From Tenacibaculum aquimarinum (lineage in GTDB: Bacteria > Bacteroidota > Bacteroidia > Flavobacteriales > Flavobacteriaceae): a DNA stretch of 64,000 nucleotides. Of this stretch, positions 59,335 to 64,000 are shown piece by piece (position 1 is the stretch's first letter; each line of letters starts with the position of its first letter). Position numbers and translations under genes: made by a program. The notes beneath the pieces are model-generated. The model had not been told where the DNA came from and searched no databases. It saw only the letters and a program-made list of their open reading frames with translations. The stretch spans positions 806,001-870,000 of the forward strand of contig NZ_JAKGSC010000001.1 in NCBI RefSeq assembly GCF_022478115.1, read 5' to 3'.

Positions 59335-60075
59335 ATGGAAAGTAATATTGTAGAATTTATAGGCGTTATCTTCACAATACTTTTTGTATTAGGTATACAT
59401 GAACTTGGTCACTTGGTAACAGGTTTAATACAAGGATTTCGATTTGAATTATTTGTTGTAGGGCCTCTTGGAATTAAGAGAGAAGACAACAGAATTAAGG
59501 TGTATTTTAATAAAAATTTAGCCTATTATGGTGGTGTAGCTGCCGTTTTACCTGTTGATGATAATCCTAAAAATATTAAAAAATTTGCAAATGTAATTTT
59601 AGCAGGTCCTATTGCATCAATAGTGTTGTCAGTTAGTTGTTTTTTATGTGCATATTTTTTTGACTTTCCAGGAGAATTTTTTACGTTCATGGCTGGGTTT
59701 ACTTCATTCGGAATATTTTTAGCAACTACAGTTCCTTCAAAAACTGGAACCTTTTTTACTGACAGAAAACGTTATCAAAGACTAATGTCTAATGGGGAAG
59801 AAAGAGATACAGAAATAGCGTTATTAAGGATAATCGGAATTTATAGTAGAGATAATTCTTATAAAAATGTAAACATTGAGGATATAGACTTAGTAATTCA
59901 AGATACACATCACCAATATTTTGGAATTTTCTGCAAATTAAGTTTTCAACATGAAACAACGGGTAGTTTTGATATTAAAACAAAGACTGAGTTTGATGAG
60001 TTAACAGCTACAATGCCTAAATCATTTGTAAAAGTAATTGCTAAAGAATTAGATAAGGTTAATGTGGGTAGCTAA
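59335..60075 (+). CDS. M50-family membrane metallopeptidase-like protein
   Basis: 246 residues. HELGH (residues 22-26) in the first TM helix is the zinc motif of site-2-type proteases. Further hydrophobic stretches at about 87-110 and 115-133 contain NVILAGPIASIVLSVSCF, as in the M50 core. The usual C-terminal LDG/NPxPxxDG ligand is not obvious; TVPSKTGTFFTDRKR may take that place (Asp). The C-terminal 110 residues form a soluble domain of unknown role. Small M50 proteins like this are often found with peptide or bacteriocin genes. Confidence 0.75.
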   Translation: MESNIVEFIGVIFTILFVLGIHELGHLVTGLIQGFRFELFVVGPLGIKREDNRIKVYFNKNLAYYGGVAAVLPVDDNPKNIKKFANVILAGPIASIVLSVSCFLCAYFFDFPGEFFTFMAGFTSFGIFLATTVPSKTGTFFTDRKRYQRLMSNGEERDTEIALLRIIGIYSRDNSYKNVNIEDIDLVIQDTHHQYFGIFCKLSFQHETTGSFDIKTKTEFDELTATMPKSFVKVIAKELDKVNVGS

Positions 60076-60082
60076 TTAATTT

Positions 60083-60136
60083 TTAATACCAAACAAGAAA
60101 AGACGCTATAAAGCGTCTTTTCTTGTTTGGTATTAA
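60083..60136. terminator. Bidirectional terminator with 25-bp perfect stem
   Basis: TTAATACCAAACAAGAAAAG plus ACGCT pairs exactly with its complement around a 4-nt loop (ATAA, 60108-60111). Between the M50 gene and the convergent 60143 gene. Confidence 0.9.
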
Positions 60137-60142
60137 TATTTA

Positions 60143-60739
60143 TTAAATATTAATTAAAGTAGTAAAAGTTCTTCCGTTAAGCGTAACAATTACTTTGTAC
60201 TCTTCTTTTTCATTCTTTAATAATTTAAATTCTTTAGCTATTAAAGAAGTATTACTAGTGTTTTCTGAGTAAATTGTTTCAAAAGTGGTATCAATAACAT
60301 TGTATTGTAATTCAACTTTAGATGGAGTCATATCTGAATTTAGTGCTCTAACATAAATAGTGTTATCTTTATATTCAACCTTTGGTTTAAATATAATTTT
60401 TAAACTTTCCTTATCAAATTTTACTGTATTAGAAGTTACTGAAAAAGGATACACTTTTATTTTTGTTTTCTTATCTAATTCAAAAATGTAATTACCATCT
60501 GGTAACGTTGTTAAATCAAAAGTTTTAGTATATTCTCCGCTTTTTAAAAGTGTTTCATTGTAAAGAACAACTCCAAAACCATCTTTAATTATAAGCTTTT
60601 CACCTTGAACAACATCCTTTAAAATTAAAGTTGTTTTTCCATTTTCTTCATTATTTAATGAAGTTTTTTCTGTTGCGTTGCTGCTTAGTGTAGCAAATAC
60701 GATTGCTAGGACTAAAATGTTTTTCATAAAGTTTTTCAT
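60143..60739 (-). CDS. Secreted beta-sandwich protein of unknown function
   Basis: 198 residues. Signal peptide (ending TLSSNA), followed by two predicted beta-rich modules: LIIKDGFGVVLYNETLLKSGEYTKTFDLTTLPDGNYIFEL, which resembles the FlgD/T9SS-associated Ig-like pattern, and a second strand-rich domain. No sorting domain and no enzyme motif. Single gene ending at the 60083-60136 hairpin, divergent from the AraC gene. Confidence 0.7.
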   Translation of the reverse strand: MKNFMKNILVLAIVFATLSSNATEKTSLNNEENGKTTLILKDVVQGEKLIIKDGFGVVLYNETLLKSGEYTKTFDLTTLPDGNYIFELDKKTKIKVYPFSVTSNTVKFDKESLKIIFKPKVEYKDNTIYVRALNSDMTPSKVELQYNVIDTTFETIYSENTSNTSLIAKEFKLLKNEKEEYKVIVTLNGRTFTTLINI

Positions 60740-60816
60740 AATCTAATAGTTTTAATGATTATGGGGACAAAGTTACGTCAGAAGTACAGTTAGGAAAACA
60801 AGAATTTTTGCAGGTT

Positions 60817-60876
60817 TATATGCTATATTAACCAAATTGAATTTAGTTAACCTCGAGTAAGTTAATTTAGCATATA
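60817..60876. promoter_or_regulatory. Nested inverted repeats upstream of the AraC gene
   Basis: Outer arms TATATGCTATATTAAC (60817-60832) and GTTAATTTAGCATATA (60861-60876), 15 of 16 paired, enclosing a second imperfect palindrome TTAACCAAATT-G-AATTTAGTTAA (60828-60850). The arms share TTAAC, so the two structures compete. Lies in the divergent gap, about 70 bp before the AraC start; candidate operator. Confidence 0.45.
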
Positions 60877-60943
60877 TTTAAGGTAAATTACCATACAAAC
60901 TAAATATATTAATTATGTATATTTAATTAAAGTTTTAATTATT

Positions 60944-61813
60944 TTGAATACAAAGCCAACATTAAAAAAAATAAAGTTAACCTTTGGTAGTTCTATAGTA
61001 GCTATACAAGAAACAAAGAAGCGCAAAAGAAGTGAAGCATTTTGGCATTTTCATCCAGAAGTAGAAATGGTTTATGTTAATAAAGGAAAAGGACGTAGAC
61101 ATATTGGTAACCATTTATCTTATTTTAATAATAGTCAATTAATTTTAATTGGTTCTAATTTACCTCATAATGGTTTTGTAGATCGTTTAACTTCTAAGGG
61201 AAAAGAGACTTTAGTACAATTTCATCCTGAGCTTTTAGGAAACACTTTAAATTCTATACCTGAAATGAAAAATATATTGCAGCTTTTAGAGCGTGCAAAA
61301 AATGGTATTTTATTTAAATCTGAAATTAAAAAAGTTGTAGGCCCAAAAATTGAAAAATTACCCAAACACGAAGGGATAAAAAGGTTTACAAAATTATTAG
61401 AAATATTAGAGCTCTTAGCTTTAACTGATGATTATACTTTATTGAATGAAAATGGATATGTTTTTGAAATACAACCTCAAGACACAGACAAAATAGATGA
61501 GATTTTTAAATACGTTAATAAGAATTTTCAAAGTCAAATTACTTTAGATCAAATTGCAGACGTTGCAAATATGACTGTACCAGCTTTTTGTCGTTACTTT
61601 AAAAAAGTTACAGGAAAAACATTTACACAGTTTGTAAATGAATATCGTGTGTTTTATGCTTCAAAATTGTTAACCGAAAGCCAAAGTAGTGTTACTGATA
61701 TTTGTTTTGAATGTGGTTTTAATAATTTTTCGCACTTTAATAAAGTCTTTAATGATGTAATTGGTAAAAGCGCTTCAAAATATAGAAATGAAATAAAATC
61801 GTTAGTACAATAA
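60944..61813 (+). CDS. AraC-family transcriptional regulator with cupin sensor
   Basis: 289 residues. The N-terminal cupin (EAFWHFHPEVEMVYVNKGKGRRHIGNHLSYF, LILIGSNLPHNGF) carries several His residues that could bind a ligand or metal. The C-terminal AraC domain has IDEIFKYVNKNFQSQITLDQIADVANMTVPAFCRYFKKVTGKTFTQFVNEYRV and ITDICFECGFNNFSHFNKVF-type second HTH. Such proteins usually respond to sugars or small metabolites. The start is TTG at 60944. Target unknown; perhaps the divergent secreted-protein gene. Confidence 0.9.
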   Translation: MNTKPTLKKIKLTFGSSIVAIQETKKRKRSEAFWHFHPEVEMVYVNKGKGRRHIGNHLSYFNNSQLILIGSNLPHNGFVDRLTSKGKETLVQFHPELLGNTLNSIPEMKNILQLLERAKNGILFKSEIKKVVGPKIEKLPKHEGIKRFTKLLEILELLALTDDYTLLNENGYVFEIQPQDTDKIDEIFKYVNKNFQSQITLDQIADVANMTVPAFCRYFKKVTGKTFTQFVNEYRVFYASKLLTESQSSVTDICFECGFNNFSHFNKVFNDVIGKSASKYRNEIKSLVQ

Positions 61814-61817
61814 CTTA

Positions 61818-62474
61818 TTATTTCTTACCATTCCATTCATTATAGAATTGCTGTAAAAAACCTTCCATATAGTTGTGTCTGTTAGCAGCAATTCGTTTTC
61901 CAGAAGTTGTATTCATTTTATCTTTTAGCAACAATAATTTCTCGTAAAAATGATTAATTGTTGGTGCATCAGATTTTTTATATTCTTCTTTAGACATGTT
62001 TAAATTCGGTGTAATATCTGGATTGTATAAGGCTCTGTTTTTAAATCCACCATAATTAAAACAACGCGCAATACCAATAGCGCCAATTGCATCTAATCTA
62101 TCTGCATCTTGGATAACTTCTAATTCGGGTGAAGTAAATTTTTCACCAGAAGACAAACTTGTTTTAAAAGAAATAAAGTTGATTATATTTTCAATATGAA
62201 TAATAATTTCTTCGGAAACGTTTTCACTTTCTAAAAATTTACGTGCCATTTTAGGGCCAACAGTTTCATCTCCGTCATAAAATTTTGCATCGGCAATATC
62301 GTGTAATAAAGCTCCGAGCGAAACAATAAACTCGTCTACATTTTCATCTTTTGCAATTAATAAAGCGTTTTTATAGACACGTTCTATATGAAACCAATCG
62401 TGACCGCCTTCTGCGCCTTTTAGTGTTTCTTTTACGAACTTTATGGTGTTATTTATGATGTTATTCTTGTTCAT
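61818..62474 (-). CDS. HD-domain phosphohydrolase
   Basis: 218 residues. HDWFHIERVYKNALLIA, LGALLHDIADAKFYDGDE and QDADRLDAIGAIGIAR supply the H...HD...D metal ligands of the HD superfamily; the arrangement with DADRLDAIGAIGIAR is that of the YedJ/YpgQ-like group, which act on nucleotides. Substrate uncertain. It overlaps the upstream membrane-protein gene by 14 bp. Confidence 0.9.
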   Translation of the reverse strand: MNKNNIINNTIKFVKETLKGAEGGHDWFHIERVYKNALLIAKDENVDEFIVSLGALLHDIADAKFYDGDETVGPKMARKFLESENVSEEIIIHIENIINFISFKTSLSSGEKFTSPELEVIQDADRLDAIGAIGIARCFNYGGFKNRALYNPDITPNLNMSKEEYKKSDAPTINHFYEKLLLLKDKMNTTSGKRIAANRHNYMEGFLQQFYNEWNGKK

Positions 62475-62712
62475 TTCTTCTTTTCATTTCCTTCTTAAAA
62501 TGCCTCATTTGTAAAACGCCAGCAATAATCATTGGTGTAAAAATTAATGGTAAAAATGTAAACGGATTTACGCCGTTATCTATAGTCATTAATACGGCAA
62601 AAACAAGCATAATAAACACCAGTATTGCTTGAATTACAGTTAGTGTTTTAGCTCGTGTGTACGCTCTGTTTAATTCAATATCTGAGATATATTCTAAAGA
62701 TTTTTTTGCCAT
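62461..62712 (-). CDS. Small two-TM membrane protein
   Basis: 83 residues. MAKKSLEYISDIELNRAYTRAKTLT at the N-terminus, two TM helices (about 27-45 and 53-68) and a highly charged end (RHFKKEMKRRNEQE). Not recognised. Start at ATG 62712; the longer frame from 62733 lacks support. It overlaps the HD gene. A minus-strand TATTTTTG at 62750-62743 may be its promoter. Confidence 0.65.
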   Translation of the reverse strand: MAKKSLEYISDIELNRAYTRAKTLTVIQAILVFIMLVFAVLMTIDNGVNPFTFLPLIFTPMIIAGVLQMRHFKKEMKRRNEQE

Positions 62713-62742
62713 TCTTAAAAAGTTTAACACCAATTATTAATG

Positions 62743-62750
62743 CAAAAATA
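62743..62750 (-). promoter_or_regulatory. Promoter -7 element TATTTTTG, membrane-protein/HD operon
   Basis: Perfect TAnnTTTG on the minus strand, 30 nt before ATG 62712. Confidence 0.4.
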
Positions 62751-62763
62751 GTACTTTTATGCC

Positions 62764-64000
62764 ATGTTTGCACTGGTAGATTGTAACAACTTTTATGCGT
62801 CTTGTGAGCGGGTTTTTAATCCGAATTTGCAAGGAAAACCTGTAGCTATTCTTAGCAATAATGACGGTTGTGTTATTTCTATGAGCGACGAAGCCAAGAA
62901 AATAGGATTACCATTTGGCGCGCCAATTTTTAAATGGGACAAGTTTTGTAAACAACACAATATCTCAGTTTTATCTTCTAATTATCCCTTGTACGGAGAC
63001 ATGAGCGAACGTGTTATGAAAATTCTTGCGCAATTTTCTCCAGACATAGAAGTGTATTCTGTAGACGAGTCTTTTTTAGAGTTAAAAGGATTTGATAACA
63101 TCAATTTAGAAGAGTACGCAACAAAAATTAGAAGTAGAATTTTACAGTGGACTGGAATTCCGGTTTGTGTTGGTATTGCGCCAACAAAAGCATTGAGTAA
63201 AGTTGCTAATAAAATTGCACGTTCTAATATTAAACAATCTAAAGGAATTTGCATTATAGATTCTGAAGAGAAAAGAGTTTTAGCTTTAAAATGGACCAAA
63301 ATTGGTAAAGTTTGGGGAATTGGAAGGCGTTTAAAAAAACGATTAGAAACTAAAGGAATTGTAACTGCATATGATTTTACACAATTACAAAGTAATTCAG
63401 TTTTAAAAGAATTTTCTATTGTAGAATGGCGTTTGCAGAAAGATTTACAAGGAATTTCTAAAATTTTATTAGAAGAAAAAGTTTCTTCCAAAAAAATGAT
63501 TGCAACTACGCGTAGTTTTGAATATACTTTTTCTGACATTGATAACATAAAAGAACGTGTTTCTACTTTTGCAACAAGTTGTGCAGAGAAATTACGCAAA
63601 CAAAACTCTAGTTGTTATATGCTAATTGTTATGTTGCGTAGCGATAGAAATAAAAAAGAATTAGAACAACATAGTGTAAGTAAAACGGTTGTTTTTTCGC
63701 ATCCAACAAGTTCAACTTTAGTAATTAGCAAAGCCGCAGTTAATGCCGTTTCAACCATTTTTAAAAAAGGAATAAAATATAAACGCGCAGGCGTTATTGT
63801 AACAGGTATTGTGCCTGAAGATAATTATCAAATAGATATGTTTTCTGCTGAAAATCCAAAACATAAACCGCTAATGCAAACTATTGATAAATTAAATCGT
63901 ACTTTTAAAGCGGATAAAATAAAATTGGCAAACCAAGATTTAAAACGAACTTGGAAAATGCGTCAAGAACGTTTATCGCCTAAATACACCACAAATATTA
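62764..64000 (+). CDS. umuC: Y-family DNA polymerase UmuC, last residues beyond window
   Basis: Catalytic subunit of translesion DNA polymerase V. 412 codons are visible with no stop, so only about ten residues are missing. D6 in MFALVDCNNFYASCERVF and D101-E102 in VYSVDESFLEL are the metal-binding acids. AILSNNDGCVISMSDEAK is the fingers region, IPVCVGIAPTKALSKVANKIA follows in the palm, the HhH thumb is IGKVWGIGRRLKKRLE, and a C-terminal little finger plus the UmuC tail (RTWKMRQERLSPKYTTNI) is present. No umuD is immediately upstream; a small membrane gene lies there on the other strand. Confidence 0.95.
   Translation, partial: MFALVDCNNFYASCERVFNPNLQGKPVAILSNNDGCVISMSDEAKKIGLPFGAPIFKWDKFCKQHNISVLSSNYPLYGDMSERVMKILAQFSPDIEVYSVDESFLELKGFDNINLEEYATKIRSRILQWTGIPVCVGIAPTKALSKVANKIARSNIKQSKGICIIDSEEKRVLALKWTKIGKVWGIGRRLKKRLETKGIVTAYDFTQLQSNSVLKEFSIVEWRLQKDLQGISKILLEEKVSSKKMIATTRSFEYTFSDIDNIKERVSTFATSCAEKLRKQNSSCYMLIVMLRSDRNKKELEQHSVSKTVVFSHPTSSTLVISKAAVNAVSTIFKKGIKYKRAGVIVTGIVPEDNYQIDMFSAENPKHKPLMQTIDKLNRTFKADKIKLANQDLKRTWKMRQERLSPKYTTNI

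Noticed and set aside
62982..63599. Open frame of 205 codons on the minus strand near the right edge
   Set aside because: Antisense to umuC, which has all Y-family motifs on the plus strand.
1..64000. CRISPR arrays, tRNA/rRNA genes, intact insertion sequences or prophage
   Set aside because: No regularly spaced repeats, cloverleaf-like or rRNA sequences, transposase, integrase or phage structural genes were recognised anywhere in the window.

Overview
The window comes from a low-GC member of the Bacteroidota, most likely a marine Flavobacteriaceae of the Polaribacter/Tenacibaculum kind; this placement is inferred from gene content and signals, not from a marker-gene comparison. Supporting features are promoter -7 elements of the form TAnnTTTG, no obvious Shine-Dalgarno sequences, frequent TTG starts, three TonB-dependent outer-membrane receptors, a PorZ-like type IX secretion protein, and family combinations typical of flavobacteria (DUF4286 next to rsmA, DUF2911, DUF6370, a FeoB-associated Cys-rich protein). 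No rRNA, tRNA, CRISPR array, intact insertion sequence or prophage was seen. Genes lie on both strands in short operons separated by strong, often perfectly palindromic terminators.

Layout. 1-11 kb: end of glpQ, a TonB receptor, ribF, serS, a secreted TPR protein, then DUF4286-rsmA-mgtE. 11-14.5 kb: a TPR histidine kinase/response regulator pair and a TrmH-type methyltransferase. 14.5-20.8 kb: mutS, an accessory island with a surface-lipoprotein-like gene and a 2-TM partner, tatA, an O-methyltransferase, and an ECF sigma factor with a zinc-binding partner. 21-28 kb: panB, a 2-hydroxyacid dehydrogenase, DUF1801, VOC, a LEA-like protein, a SCO protein, rseP, a Bax-inhibitor-1-like protein and a cupin protein. 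28-35.7 kb: a BtuB-like TonB receptor divergent from a MocR regulator with a visible operator, then feoA-feoB-Cys-rich peptide behind a palindromic, probably iron-responsive operator. 35.8-44 kb: leuS carrying an in-frame DUF559 nuclease-like insertion, a GNAT-like protein, a TesB-type thioesterase, SdpI, and a TonB receptor. 44-54 kb: recO and porZ (abutting, upstream of that receptor), CYTH, hemolysin III, plsC, trpS, DUF6370, aldo/keto reductase, pgk, holB. 54-64 kb: NtrY-like kinase, enoyl-CoA hydratase, a membrane TPR-AraC regulator, a small-peptide/M50-protease cluster, an AraC regulator, an HD hydrolase, and umuC running off the right edge.

The most unusual points are: (1) leuS is about 135 codons longer than usual because a DUF559 (Vsr-like endonuclease) domain sits in frame in the CP1 editing domain, with a REP-like hairpin sequence at its 3' border; (2) a cluster at 58.8-60.1 kb with a TM protein, a 24-residue amphipathic peptide and an M50 membrane protease, next to a membrane-bound AraC regulator; (3) several dispersed intergenic repeats; (4) six genes whose TAnnTTTG element ends only 4-6 nt before the start codon, suggesting leaderless mRNAs.

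All family assignments were made by reading motifs and lengths; no database search was run.
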